The notes under the pieces are model-generated. The model did no database searches, was not told where the DNA came from, and worked only from the letters and a program-made list of their open reading frames with translations. A stretch of DNA of 53,613 bases from an uncultured bacterium (GTDB taxonomy: Bacteria > Verrucomicrobiota > Kiritimatiellia > RFP12 > UBA1067). The DNA is taken from positions 1 through 53,613 of the forward strand of contig CADCOC010000004.1 in assembly GCA_902802945.1 (NCBI GenBank). The letters run 5' to 3'. A program made the translations under genes and the position numbers. Below are positions 30,837 to 39,786 of the stretch, piece by piece (position 1 is the stretch's first letter; every line of letters starts with the position of its first letter).

Positions 30837-31720
30837 GAAAGGATGTCTTTCGCAAAGTCGTTGAGGCGGACGCCCGCGAAGGCGGCGCTGACCCGGTCGG
30901 CGAAGTCCGCGTCGCGGACGTCGCGCTGGCGTTCCTCCTCCTGCGTGGCGGGAGGCTGCGTGAACGGACGGTTCAGCTGCCGGCGCATGGCCTCGTCGAT
31001 CTGCTGGCGCGTTACGCCGTGGAGGAAGCCCATGATCGCGGCGAGGCGGACGGGCGAGAGCAGGTCGATGTATTCGTAGGGGGAAAGCAGCCGTGCGTGG
31101 CGGAGGATGGCCAGCGCGCGCTCCACGGAGTCGAGGAACAGAAGGGGCTGCTCGTCGACGAGCGCCTTGCGCGCGGCTGTCTCCTGTTCGGCGAGCTGCG
31201 CAAACGCGTTCGCGACGCGCGTGACGAGCGCTCGTTCGGGCAGGCCGATGGCGGACTCATTGCCGATGCGGAAGAGATGTGCGACGTTGTGCAAACCGTC
31301 CGCGTCGATGCCGCTGTAGCCGATCCGCATCGCCGTGAGTCCTGCGAGGACGGGCGGCAGGTCGCCGATGATGTGGAGAGCTTCGAGGTGGACTTCGGCC
31401 TCGATGCGGATGCCCGTTCCGCAGTGCGCCGGGAAGGGGGAGAGGTATCCGAAGTCGGGATGCCAGGCGAAACGGTGCTTTTCGGCGAGGCGGCGTTCGT
31501 CATCCTCGGCTTCCGTGTAGGCGGCGGGGATGTCGTCTACGGTCGCCCAGTCGGCGGAGATTGCGAAGGCGTCTTTTTCGCCGAACGGCTTGTCCGCCGG
31601 ATTGCGGAAAAGGGTGATCCGTCCGCCGGCGAGGGCGTCGGTGGTGAGCAAGTTGGGATACGTGCCGTCGGACGGACGTTTCGGGGGGCGTCCGGGACGC
31701 CCCTTGGGATGGGCGCTCAT
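30833..31720 (-). CDS. McsB-related protein, probably a catalytically dead arginine-kinase homologue
   Basis: 295 residues against about 350-360 for McsB. What remains of the phosphagen-kinase fold: GGRITLFRNPADKPF (for SSRIRLARN...F), DFGYLSPFPAHCGTGIRIEAEVHLEAL (for [26 protein letters not shown]), MRIGYSG and a C-terminal helix set (AEQETAARKAL; LLSPVRLAAIMGFL). Most of the segment between, including the NEEDH acidic motif that positions ATP and arginine, is absent, and the CPTN cysteine is displaced (FPAHC). I infer a pseudokinase or adaptor. It overlaps mcsA and clpC by 4 bp each. Possibly it delivers substrates to ClpC without phosphorylating arginine. The basic N-terminus (HPKGRPGRPPKRP) is an extra. 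Confidence 0.75.
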   Translation of the reverse strand: MSAHPKGRPGRPPKRPSDGTYPNLLTTDALAGGRITLFRNPADKPFGEKDAFAISADWATVDDIPAAYTEAEDDERRLAEKHRFAWHPDFGYLSPFPAHCGTGIRIEAEVHLEALHIIGDLPPVLAGLTAMRIGYSGIDADGLHNVAHLFRIGNESAIGLPERALVTRVANAFAQLAEQETAARKALVDEQPLLFLDSVERALAILRHARLLSPYEYIDLLSPVRLAAIMGFLHGVTRQQIDEAMRRQLNRPFTQPPATQEEERQRDVRDADFADRVSAAFAGVRLNDFAKDILS

Positions 31721-32283
31721 GTCGTCTCCTTCCCGTCGTCGTCCGACTCAAGCGCGTCGAGTCTTTTTTGAATCTCGGCGGCCTTTTCGTACTTCTGCAG
31801 CTTAATGGCCTTCTTCAGCTCGCGTTCCAGGTATGCGCGGGAGTCGGTTCCTGTTGTGCCTGCGGGCATTGAGCCGACGTGCGTAGGACCGTAGTCGCCA
31901 CGCAGGAACTTCGCGCGGATTTCGGCGCCGAAGGTCTTCCAGCAGCGCGGACAGCCCAATGTTCCTCTTTGCTCCAGCGTTTCCCATGTGGCGTGGCAGA
32001 GCGGACATGTCTTTTTGCCGTGCCTGCGCTCCTCCTCGAGATGCCCCAGACCGTCCACCAGCCCCATGGCGGCCTTGAAGAAGTTTTCCACGAACGGCGG
32101 CGGTTTCTCGCCGGGACCGATGACGGAGACGTTTTCGCCTTCTTCGGGTTCCTTCTTTTTCTTCTTCGGGTGACGGGCCTCGGAGGCGCACTTCTTGCAG
32201 ACGTAGAGTTCCCTATCCTGTCCGTCTTTCTTCAGGTGCAGGACGGTCTCAGCGTCGGCCTCGTGGCATATTTCGCATTTCAT
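31717..32283 (-). CDS. mcsA: McsA-like zinc-binding protein with UVR motif
   Basis: 188 residues. Four CxxC pairs (CEIC 3-6, CKKC about 29-32, CPLC and CPRC in the middle) form two zinc sites, as in McsA. A C-terminal UVR helix pair reads YLERELKKAIKLQKYEKAAEIQKRLDAL. A Lys-rich linker (ARHPKKKKKEPEE) lies between. In Bacillus, McsA activates the arginine kinase McsB and links it to ClpC. Here the partner McsB looks inactive, so McsA may tie ClpC to zinc or redox stress directly. Gene order and 4-bp overlap support a common complex. Confidence 0.85.
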   Translation of the reverse strand: MKCEICHEADAETVLHLKKDGQDRELYVCKKCASEARHPKKKKKEPEEGENVSVIGPGEKPPPFVENFFKAAMGLVDGLGHLEEERRHGKKTCPLCHATWETLEQRGTLGCPRCWKTFGAEIRAKFLRGDYGPTHVGSMPAGTTGTDSRAYLERELKKAIKLQKYEKAAEIQKRLDALESDDDGKETT

Positions 32284-32290
32284 GGCAGGA

Positions 32291-33544
32291 TCAGTCGACG
32301 AACAAGTTCGGGACGTTCTGTCCAGTCGAAATGAGCGTGCCGGGCTTTACGGGCGACTTGCCTGTCTGCGCAGAGGCTTGGGCTGGTTTAGCCTTTACCT
32401 TCGGCACCTGCTTCACGTTCTGATTCGGGACATCTTTGCCTGTGACCGGCTTGTCTGCGACGACGGCAGGTACGCTTTCCGGCGGATTTTCTGGCTGCTT
32501 CGCGGTGTCCGTCGGCGTCGTGGCCTGGTACAGTTTCCCGATGCTCCACGCGATGAACGCGATGGACAGGATTGCGCAGAGCACGAGGGCGGTGATACGC
32601 CAGGCGCGCCGCGGAATGCTGCGCACCTTGTCCACTACGCCTGCAGAAAAGTTTGCAAGGCTCTTGCGGAAACGCTCCATGGCCGATGGAACGCCTTCGT
32701 CATAGTCATCCGTTAGGTATGGCGAGGATTCCAGGTCTATTGGCGGCGGCAATCCAGACGATGTTTTAGGTTTCTCCTGCTGTGCTGGTGCCGGAGATGG
32801 CCCGAAAAGCGGAAGGTCATCCTTGGGCGGACGCGCAGGCGGCTGTTCAAAGAGATCAAGTCCGCGCACAACGGGCGGAGGCTCGGAAATGGGTGCAGAA
32901 GTCGGTTCGGGAGTCGGCTCGGGAGCTGGCTCGGGAACGGGTGCCGGAATCGGCTCGGGAACAGGTTCAGGAATCGGCTCGGAAACAGGTTCTGGCATGG
33001 GTTCTAGAACAGGTTCGGGAATCGGCTCGGGAACAGGTTCTGGCATGGGTTCTGGAACAGGTTCGGGAATCGGCTCGGGAACAGGTTCTGGTATGGGGTC
33101 GGGAATGGGTTCCGGAATCGGCTCAGGAACAGGTTCAGGAATGGACTCCGGAATAGGTTCGGGAATCGGCTCTGGGATGGGTTCCGGGATTGGCGCCGGT
33201 TCGGGAATGGGTGCCGGAATCGGCTCCGGTTCGGGAACTGGTTCAGGGATCGGCTCGGGAACAGGTTTGGGGACTGGACGGATACTGACGGTTGGCGTGC
33301 GGCGGCCCTCGTAGATGTCCATGAATTCGCGCACGAGCGGGACTGGGTCCAGACCGACGCAACTTGCGAAGAGACGCACGAATCCGCGCCCGTAGATGGG
33401 GGCGGGGATGCGGTGGAAATCTTCACGCTCCATTTCTTCGACAATCTGCACAAGCATGTGCGTTTGCGCCGCGACCTGCGAGCAGGTGAGGCCCTTGGCT
33501 TCGCGGGCACTTCTGAGTGTTTCTCCGAATGAGCTCATTGTCAT
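32291..33544 (-). CDS. RodZ-like membrane protein with N-terminal HTH and long proline-rich spacer
   Basis: 417 residues from ATG 33544 (AGGAAC just upstream; a second ATG at 33538 is in frame). The N-terminal 70 residues are the RodZ/HTH_25 domain: [55 protein letters not shown]. Then about 140 residues of [12 protein letters not shown] repeats, a cytoplasmic linker, one membrane helix ([20 protein letters not shown]) and a short, mostly disordered periplasmic tail. RodZ ties MreB to the cell-wall synthesis machinery; the C-terminal beta domain of E. coli RodZ is missing. It heads the operon with mcsA, mcsB-like and clpC (7-bp gap), under a promoter shared in sequence with the outer-membrane barrel gene. 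Confidence 0.8.
   Translation of the reverse strand: MTMSSFGETLRSAREAKGLTCSQVAAQTHMLVQIVEEMEREDFHRIPAPIYGRGFVRLFASCVGLDPVPLVREFMDIYEGRRTPTVSIRPVPKPVPEPIPEPVPEPEPIPAPIPEPAPIPEPIPEPIPEPIPESIPEPVPEPIPEPIPDPIPEPVPEPIPEPVPEPMPEPVPEPIPEPVLEPMPEPVSEPIPEPVPEPIPAPVPEPAPEPTPEPTSAPISEPPPVVRGLDLFEQPPARPPKDDLPLFGPSPAPAQQEKPKTSSGLPPPIDLESSPYLTDDYDEGVPSAMERFRKSLANFSAGVVDKVRSIPRRAWRITALVLCAILSIAFIAWSIGKLYQATTPTDTAKQPENPPESVPAVVADKPVTGKDVPNQNVKQVPKVKAKPAQASAQTGKSPVKPGTLISTGQNVPNLFVD
32878..33285 (-). repeat. Proline-rich coding repeat ([12 protein letters not shown])
   Basis: About 400 bp of degenerate 6- to 12-bp units encoding alternating Pro-Glu-Pro-x, a rigid extended linker within the RodZ-like protein. 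The DNA repetition makes length change by slippage likely. Confidence 0.85.
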
Positions 33545-33667
33545 GTTCCTATTTTTAAAATGGGGCACTTGCAAAACCCATCTTCCGCGCCATTCGCGAG
33601 GCAAGTCATACGGCTTGACGGAACTCGCAGAAACAAACCTTGCGCGTCTGAAAGGTTCAGCGCAATT

Positions 33668-33696
33668 AGTATGCCAAATCTGCGCTCTAAGCGCAA
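33668..33696 (-). promoter_or_regulatory. Promoter of the rodZ-like/clpC operon
   Basis: Minus strand: -35 TTGCGC (33696-33691), 17-bp spacer, TGG-CATACT (-10 33673-33668). The spacer holds the perfect dyad TGCGC-TTAGA-GCGCA. The block continues GCGCTGAACCTT, as at 1347-1392. Confidence 0.65.
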
Positions 33697-33730
33697 GTGG
33701 AAAAGGAAAAAGAAAAACGATGCAAGCACA

Positions 33731-33759
33731 TTGCGCGCGGTATCGCGTTTTGTTATAAT
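33731..33759 (+). promoter_or_regulatory. Promoter of the SMP-30-like lipoprotein gene
   Basis: -35 TTGCGC (33731-33736), 17-bp spacer, TGT-TATAAT (-10 33754-33759). An approximately 80-nt leader follows before ATG 33850. Confidence 0.75.
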
Positions 33760-33849
33760 TCACCGTGCCGATTCTGCGGGAGAGTCCCAACGGGTTGGAA
33801 TGCATTCGACAAAGACATGAAAAGATTTGAAAAGAAAGGCTAGAATTAC

Positions 33850-34953
33850 ATGAAGTACTTGAATATCGCTGTTGCGGTCACCGGCGCTGCAGTGCTGGCG
33901 GGATGCTGTTGCCCGTGTGGCGGGAAGCCGTTTGCCACGTTCCCGGATACATGCGCCACGCCGGACGGCATGGCGATCGACTACAGGGGACGGCTCGTGA
34001 TCGCCGCGCCGAACTTCAACGACACCACCAAGCCTGCGGCCATCTTCCGCCTCGACGAACCGGGCGGCGTGCCGTATCTTTGGGTACACGTGCCGCCGCT
34101 TGCGAAGACAGGCCTCGCCGCGCCGATGGGCATCTGCTTCGGTCCCGGGGGCGAACTGTACGTGTGTGACAACCAGGGATGGTCCGGCTCCGAGACGGGC
34201 ACGAACGAGGGGCGTCTGCTGCGCCTAGACTTCAAGGACGACAAGCTTGCCTCCTGCACCGTAATCGCAAGCGGCATGGAACATCCGAACGGCGTCAAGT
34301 ACCACAACGGCATGCTCTACGTGACGCAGAGTAGCCTCTCGAAAATCAAGGATCCGTCCGGCAAGCTCGTGAGCGGCGTCTACCGCTTTAAGCCGACGGA
34401 CAGCGGCATCGTCGTGAAGAACACGCGCGAGGATCCGCAGCTCATCCTTACGCTCGTAACGCAGAACCCTTTCTGCCAGTACGGCCTCGACGGAATCCTC
34501 TTTGACGGCAAGGGCGACCTTCTTCTCGGCAACTTCGGCGACGGCACGATCCACCGCGCGACATTCGATGCGGCAGGCAAGGTGACCTCATGCAGGGTCT
34601 TCGCAAAGACGGACTTTGACTATTCCGATCCTTCGGCGAAGGATTTCCTCCAGCGTGCCGTAAAAACGAAGATGCGCACGACGGACGGCATGTGCATGGA
34701 TGAAGCCGGCAACATCTATGTGGCCGACTTCTCGAACAACGCCATCGCCAAGGTCTCGCCTAACGGTACTGTCAGCGTCGTCAGACAGGACCCCGACGGC
34801 AACGGACTGGACGGCGGACTCAACCAGCCCGGCGAGCCGATCGTCTGGAAGGGGCGCCTGGTCGTCTCCAACTTCGACGCCGTCATCGGCCCCGACAAGG
34901 TGAACACGAAGAAAGACTTCCCCTGCACGCTGAGCGCGGTTGCGACCTATTGA
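33850..34953 (+). CDS. SMP-30/gluconolactonase-type beta-propeller lipoprotein
   Basis: 367 residues. Lipoprotein signal NIAVAVTGAAVLAGCCCPC with lipobox LAGC (lipidated Cys about 19). The mature part is a six-bladed propeller with repeats of the type GMAIDYRGRLVIAAP, GICFGPGGELYVCDNQG, HPNGVKYHNGMLYVTQSS, DGILFDGKGDLLLGNFGDG, DGMCMDEAGNIYVADFSNN, as in SMP-30/gluconolactonase and NHL proteins. Acidic metal-binding positions seem present, but I cannot confirm lactonase activity. It is probably anchored in a membrane facing the periplasm. It has its own promoter. The next gene's -35 overlaps its stop codon. Confidence 0.8.
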   Translation: MKYLNIAVAVTGAAVLAGCCCPCGGKPFATFPDTCATPDGMAIDYRGRLVIAAPNFNDTTKPAAIFRLDEPGGVPYLWVHVPPLAKTGLAAPMGICFGPGGELYVCDNQGWSGSETGTNEGRLLRLDFKDDKLASCTVIASGMEHPNGVKYHNGMLYVTQSSLSKIKDPSGKLVSGVYRFKPTDSGIVVKNTREDPQLILTLVTQNPFCQYGLDGILFDGKGDLLLGNFGDGTIHRATFDAAGKVTSCRVFAKTDFDYSDPSAKDFLQRAVKTKMRTTDGMCMDEAGNIYVADFSNNAIAKVSPNGTVSVVRQDPDGNGLDGGLNQPGEPIVWKGRLVVSNFDAVIGPDKVNTKKDFPCTLSAVATY

Positions 34954-34979
34954 CGCCGAAACGCAGAATGGTGTAGAAT
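34950..34979 (+). promoter_or_regulatory. Promoter of the discoidin-domain giant protein
   Basis: -35 TTGACG (34950-34955), 18-bp spacer, -10 TAGAAT (34974-34979). The -35 overlaps the upstream gene's TGA. AAAGGA then precedes ATG 35029. Confidence 0.6.
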
Positions 34980-35028
34980 ATTGGCGATTTGGGGCATAGT
35001 GCCTCAGCCAGAAAGCGAAAGGACCACG

Positions 35029-38000
35029 ATGAAAATGAACAAAATGGTGACAATCACTGCGGCAATTTACGTGACGATGGTATCTTCGCCGTTGTATGCG
35101 GCGGTTCCCCCGGACGGCGGCGAATGGACAATCGGCGCGGGCGAGACGGAGACGCTCGCGGCGGAGGCGACGGTCTCGCGCCTCGCGGTCGATGGCTCGC
35201 TCACGCTCGACGCGGGGGCGGCGCTCACCGCGACAGGCGGGGTGGTGAACTGCATCTCGACGGGCGACGGCAGGATCGCGGACGTGACGATTGCAAACGG
35301 TGCGTCGCTCGTCTCGCAAGGCACGCTCGCGGGCGACAACCCCAGCAACGCGCAGGGCTTCTCCATCGGCACCTACGGCGGCACGGGTACGGTGACGGTC
35401 GCAAGCGGCGGCATGCTCACTGTCACGGGCGGACGGCTCTTCCTCGGGCGCAACAATTTGGATGCCAACAACACGAGTTTTGACCGCTCGAAGCTCTCGT
35501 ACGGTATCCTCAACATCTTCGGTACGGTCACGGCCGCGGCCGTGGAGTGCAGTGCATGGTTCCCGACGAAGGCGTCAGGAACGACGTACGACCTCGACGC
35601 GCTTCCCGTCGCCTCCATCATCAATCTTGAAGAGGGCGGCGTTTTGGAGACCGGTCTCATCCAGAATGACGACATGGCCCGCAACATCATCAACTTCAAG
35701 GGCGGCACGCTGCGCGTTTCGCGCGCGCCAAATCCTTTGCTGTATGCAAGCGTTTCAACCGTCTGGAACATTGAGAGCGGGAAGAGCCTGATCTTCGATA
35801 CGCAGAGCTTCAACGTCATCTTGAATCCGTCTCTGCATCAGGCTGATTCGTTCAAGCTCGCCGGCGAGGGCGGGCTCGTCAAGCGCGGGAGCGGACTTCT
35901 TGACATCCGCCTCGCCCATCAGGAAATGAATACCTTCACCGGCCCGATCGTCGTGGAGGGCGGTTCGCTTAGGCTGGGGCGTCCGCTTGCGGAGGGACAG
36001 ACCGTTCTCGTGAAGAGCGGGGCGAAGTTCTATCCCGCATGCGCCGCCGACCTTGAGAAGATCACCTACGAGGATTCCGCCGACGCACCGAACGGCGAGG
36101 TGTTCCACGTGGAGGCCAACTATGCCGACGGCCTCGACCTTCTCACCCTGGCGCCCGCGTACGTCACCGACACGCTCGGCGGCCCCTCCGGCAGCTGGAA
36201 CGGCGAAGTGCATGGCGCGGTCACGCACGCGGCGGGAATCGACCTCGCCCATCCCTTTGGTCTCGTGGGCCTTGGCAACACGCTCACGCTCGACGGCACG
36301 GGGCTCGACGACCTTCCGCTGACGATCTCCGGAACGGGCACGTTCAACTTCTCCGGCAACCACACGAACACCACGGACAGCGCAATCACGTTCACGGGTG
36401 CGGCGACGTACCAGCAGAGCGGCATCTACTCCGTGCAGGGCGAGAACGGTGCAATGCCCGTGACGACAATCTCCGGCGGCGGCACGTTCAAGACGACAGG
36501 TGAACTGCGCGTGGGCTTCGACGGACGCGACGGCGCGATCGTCATCTCCAACGGCGTGAATGGCAGCGTGGGGAACATCAAGATCGGCTGCAACGCAAGT
36601 ACGCGCTACGGCGTGAAGGGGCGGATGGAAATCAACAATGCCACCGTGACGACATCCGGTACTGTTTACATGGGGTCGAATGGTCTTACCGACGGCAGCG
36701 ATCTGCAGACGCTGAAGAACGAATTTATACTGGGCGCGGGCGCGACGTTGAACATGAGCGGGCGTTTCCAGCACAACGACGATCCTCGATCCCGCATCAC
36801 GTTCGCCGGTGGCGGCGTCGTGACGAAGTCCACGCAGGCCGATTTCTTCTACAGCGGGCAGAACGGCATACTGGAAGTCGAGGCGGCGAACGGCAACGAC
36901 ATCCGCCTGAACATCGGCGGGTACAGCATCGGCGCGACGAGCGGCCACACGCACTTCTTCGGAACGGGTGGCCTTGACATCACCGGCACGGGAAGCGCCT
37001 CGACGTTCACGCTCGGGAAGGCGGGGTTGACGGACTTTTCCGTGGCGTACTCTGGCGCGACGAAGATCACGGATGCGACGTTCGTCCTCGGCGTACCGCT
37101 TCCCGCCGCGACAACCGTGACCGGCACGCGTGCGACGTTGTTCCTCAATGACGTAACGACCACGAATAACGTGTCCAGTTCCGTGGCGATCAAGGGCTCG
37201 GGCACGCTCGTCATCGGCGCGGACGGCTCCGACTGCACGTTCAGCAACAGGATCGAGGGCGTCACGCTCGAAAAAATCGGCGCGGGCACGCTCACGATCG
37301 ACAAGCCCTTCGACGGCAACCTCGTCGTGAAGGGCGGCACGGTGGTCGTGCGCGGCGCGGCATACAAGTCGTATCGCTTCAAGGTGGAGGCGATGAAGGG
37401 TCCTAATCCCGACTGCATGCAGTTCTCGGAGCTTGTGTTCTATCGCGGTTCTGAAAACGTCACGCGCCCATACGCGGGCATCGGCTTCTCGACGGAGAAG
37501 GACAGCACGGCCATTTCAGGGACGTTCAGCGCCACGGAAACGCCGTCCAATGTCGTTGATGGCGCTGTCAGCACCAAATGGTGCGACCAGCGCGGCAGCA
37601 CAAAGGCAGCCGCCACCGACAGGGAACGCCTCTGGGTACGCATCGACTACGCCGTGCCCAAGTCTATCACGTCATACGCCTGGTACACGGCGAACGACAG
37701 GACTGCGCGAGATCCTTCCGCATGGCGTCTGCAGGGCAGCAATGACGGTGGCGCGACATGGACGGACCTCGACGTTCGGACGGGCTTCTCGGCAACGACT
37801 ACGCGCCAGGTGCTTGCGGGCGAGTTCGCCTTGTCTGGCCCTGCGGGTTCGCTGGGAACGACTTCGCACGTTGTCGTGGAGCCGGGCGCCACGTTGCGCA
37901 TCTCGGGAGGCGTCGTGCCCGCGACGGCCATCGAAAACAACGGCGGCACTGTGGAGCTGACGGACGGTGCGACGCTTTCGAGCAACGGAGGCATTCTGGA

Positions 38001-39621
38001 CGGTGGCGTGTCGGGTGCGGGCGATGTTGAGGTGACGGGCGGCGATGTCACGCTCTACGGTACGCAGACCTACACCGGCGACACGCACGTCTCCGGGGGC
38101 ACGCTCAACGTGGGCGCGGCGGCGAATCCGCTCCCGCGCGCCTTCGGCGGCAAATACTTCCGGCTCACGATCAAGCGTTCCAACGGCGGCGCATCCGGAA
38201 ATTCCAGTAGCGGCTACGTTGCGACGGGCAACACGATACAGGCGTCGGAATTCCAGCTCTACAGCGAGGGGGGCGTCAACCTCTGCTCGAGCCTTGCCGA
38301 GGTGACCGCCGGGACGCCGGCTTATTCCCTCGCGGCGGGCAAGTTCGCCTGCGACCGCGTCCACGCCACAGGTTCCGGCGAAACCTACGCGAAGCTTTTC
38401 GACGGCAACACGGGGTCGAAGCTCTACACGTCCGAGGCGGTGGACGGTACGCCCGCAAGCTGGCATGTCGTCGTGATGCGCCTTGCGGACAACGCAGACC
38501 CTGTGACCGCCTACAACTTCTATACGGCCAACGACTACGTCCGCCGCAGCCCGACCAGTTGGAGCCTTGAAGGAAGCTACGACGGCGCGACGTGGGAAGT
38601 CCTCGATGAACGTTGGTGGGCACCCCACACGACGTTCACCGATAAATCGAAGTTCAGTGACTCTTCAATTAAGACGAAACCTTTTAACAACGGCGTAAAC
38701 TACCAGTTCGAAACGGTCGCGCAGCCGACGTTCGGCGGCAAGTTCCTGCGCTTCAAGTTCAAGAAAACAGCGGGAACATCGGGGAATAGCGCGACGCTGA
38801 AGAATCTACAGATCTCCCAGTTGCTGGTGATCGACGCGCTCGGGAACAACGCCGCGAAGAATCTTGCCGAGGCGGCGAACAACACGGCGGCGACAGCCCT
38901 CGCGCCCGGATCGTTCACTTGCCCTGGAAACTACTACAACTCGAATAGAAGCGAAGGTCCGAAGTTCATCTTTGACGAGAGTCCTGACACGAAAATCTGC
39001 GCCGGCACGCTGGACGGAGCGGAGGCGAACTACAAGGTGTTCACGATGCGTCTGCCCGAAGACGCGGCGCCGGTCAAGGGGTATGTGTTCGTTACGGCGA
39101 ACGACAGCCTCGGCCGCAGTCCGAGCGAATGGCTGGTGGAGGGCAGTTCTGACGGCGAGACGTGGACGACGCTTGACGAGCGCGCGGGCGTTGCGCAGCC
39201 GTACTGCCTCTTCACGGCGATGAACGCGGGGCATCCGTTCACGTTCACGTCCTTGGCTGTGGCGCAGGGACGCGCGGCCCTGTCGCCGGGGAGCTTGGTG
39301 ACGGTTGATGCGGGTGCGACGCTGAACCTCAACGACGCGGAAGCGACGATCGGCGCGCTGCGCGTCGATTGCGCGGCGGGCGCGGGCACGATCAACTCGT
39401 TCCGTCCGGCGGCGGGTGGTACGCTCGAACTCGTGAACGTGCCGGATGTGACGACGCTTCGCAATTACGTGGTGCCGATTACGGTCACGGACGTTCAGGA
39501 CGCGAAGAACCTCGGCAGCTGGACCGTGAAGGTCAACGGCTCGCAGCGTGGTGTGCGGGCGACATGTCGCGACGGAGGGATCGTGCTGCTGAACGGCGGC
39601 ACCTACATCATCGTCCGGTAA
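35029..39621 (+). CDS. Large secreted beta-strand-repeat protein with three discoidin (F5/8C)-like domains
   Basis: 1,530 residues from ATG 35029 (AAAGGA upstream). Signal peptide MVTITAAIYVTMVSSPLYAA. Residues 30-775 are autotransporter-type beta repeats (GGTLRVSRA, GSGLLDIRLAHQEMNTFTG, GTFNFSGNHTNTTDSAITFTG, KIGAGTLTIDKPF). Three related galactose-binding-like modules start near 778 (YRFKVEAMKG), 1041 (KYFRLTIKRSN) and 1237 (KFLRFKFKKT). Each contains the core seen in the first as YAWYTANDRTARDPSAWRLQGSNDGG. A close version of this module ends the GH38-like enzyme at 49114. The last 120 residues are beta-rich with no barrel or obvious anchor. A surface or secreted carbohydrate-binding or adhesive scaffold is likely; no catalytic site is seen. 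Confidence 0.78.
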   Translation: MKMNKMVTITAAIYVTMVSSPLYAAVPPDGGEWTIGAGETETLAAEATVSRLAVDGSLTLDAGAALTATGGVVNCISTGDGRIADVTIANGASLVSQGTLAGDNPSNAQGFSIGTYGGTGTVTVASGGMLTVTGGRLFLGRNNLDANNTSFDRSKLSYGILNIFGTVTAAAVECSAWFPTKASGTTYDLDALPVASIINLEEGGVLETGLIQNDDMARNIINFKGGTLRVSRAPNPLLYASVSTVWNIESGKSLIFDTQSFNVILNPSLHQADSFKLAGEGGLVKRGSGLLDIRLAHQEMNTFTGPIVVEGGSLRLGRPLAEGQTVLVKSGAKFYPACAADLEKITYEDSADAPNGEVFHVEANYADGLDLLTLAPAYVTDTLGGPSGSWNGEVHGAVTHAAGIDLAHPFGLVGLGNTLTLDGTGLDDLPLTISGTGTFNFSGNHTNTTDSAITFTGAATYQQSGIYSVQGENGAMPVTTISGGGTFKTTGELRVGFDGRDGAIVISNGVNGSVGNIKIGCNASTRYGVKGRMEINNATVTTSGTVYMGSNGLTDGSDLQTLKNEFILGAGATLNMSGRFQHNDDPRSRITFAGGGVVTKSTQADFFYSGQNGILEVEAANGNDIRLNIGGYSIGATSGHTHFFGTGGLDITGTGSASTFTLGKAGLTDFSVAYSGATKITDATFVLGVPLPAATTVTGTRATLFLNDVTTTNNVSSSVAIKGSGTLVIGADGSDCTFSNRIEGVTLEKIGAGTLTIDKPFDGNLVVKGGTVVVRGAAYKSYRFKVEAMKGPNPDCMQFSELVFYRGSENVTRPYAGIGFSTEKDSTAISGTFSATETPSNVVDGAVSTKWCDQRGSTKAAATDRERLWVRIDYAVPKSITSYAWYTANDRTARDPSAWRLQGSNDGGATWTDLDVRTGFSATTTRQVLAGEFALSGPAGSLGTTSHVVVEPGATLRISGGVVPATAIENNGGTVELTDGATLSSNGGILDGGVSGAGDVEVTGGDVTLYGTQTYTGDTHVSGGTLNVGAAANPLPRAFGGKYFRLTIKRSNGGASGNSSSGYVATGNTIQASEFQLYSEGGVNLCSSLAEVTAGTPAYSLAAGKFACDRVHATGSGETYAKLFDGNTGSKLYTSEAVDGTPASWHVVVMRLADNADPVTAYNFYTANDYVRRSPTSWSLEGSYDGATWEVLDERWWAPHTTFTDKSKFSDSSIKTKPFNNGVNYQFETVAQPTFGGKFLRFKFKKTAGTSGNSATLKNLQISQLLVIDALGNNAAKNLAEAANNTAATALAPGSFTCPGNYYNSNRSEGPKFIFDESPDTKICAGTLDGAEANYKVFTMRLPEDAAPVKGYVFVTANDSLGRSPSEWLVEGSSDGETWTTLDERAGVAQPYCLFTAMNAGHPFTFTSLAVAQGRAALSPGSLVTVDAGATLNLNDAEATIGALRVDCAAGAGTINSFRPAAGGTLELVNVPDVTTLRNYVVPITVTDVQDAKNLGSWTVKVNGSQRGVRATCRDGGIVLLNGGTYIIVR

Positions 39622-39723
39622 CCAACGGGCGAGACGCGCTCTTCTGGAGCCGCGCGATAGCGGATTTCCGTCCTTCGATCGAGCAGGAAGGGGAGCCTTC
39701 CGGAGATTTCCGCATGATGCAGG

Positions 39724-39753
39724 TGTAACCTTCGGATGTCTTGCGTGTAAACA
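39724..39753 (+). promoter_or_regulatory. ECF-type promoter element a (before the remnant at 39787)
   Basis: TGTAACCT (39724-39731), 14 bp, TGTAAACA (39746-39753). Read as TGTAAC-N16-TGTA this matches ECF sigma promoters (compare Bacillus sigma-W and sigma-X: TGaAAC or TGTAAC -35, CGTA or CGAC -10). It lies 33 bp before an ATG with a GGAGG ribosome site. Confidence 0.65.
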
Positions 39754-39786
39754 GGGCGAGGTAAAACCGATTACGGAGGCATTGAA

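Larger units (their letters stand above)
33545..33849. other. 305-bp divergent intergenic region
   Basis: It holds the minus-strand promoter of the rodZ-mcsA-mcsB-clpC operon and the plus-strand promoter of the SMP-30-like lipoprotein gene. About 120 bp of operon leader (33545-33660) and about 80 bp of lipoprotein leader lie between promoter and start. Nothing else is recognised. Confidence 0.6.

Noticed and set aside
32878..33285. CRISPR-like repetitive DNA
   Set aside because: Repeats are short, degenerate, contiguous and keep the frame of a Pro-rich linker; no spacers.
32823..33314. Gly-Ser-rich plus-strand frame (GSGIGSGTG repeats)
   Set aside because: Antisense reading of the Pro-Glu repeat in the RodZ-like gene; no start signal of its own.
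33760..33849. Riboswitch or small RNA in the lipoprotein leader
   Set aside because: About 80 nt with no recognisable conserved core or strong stem set.
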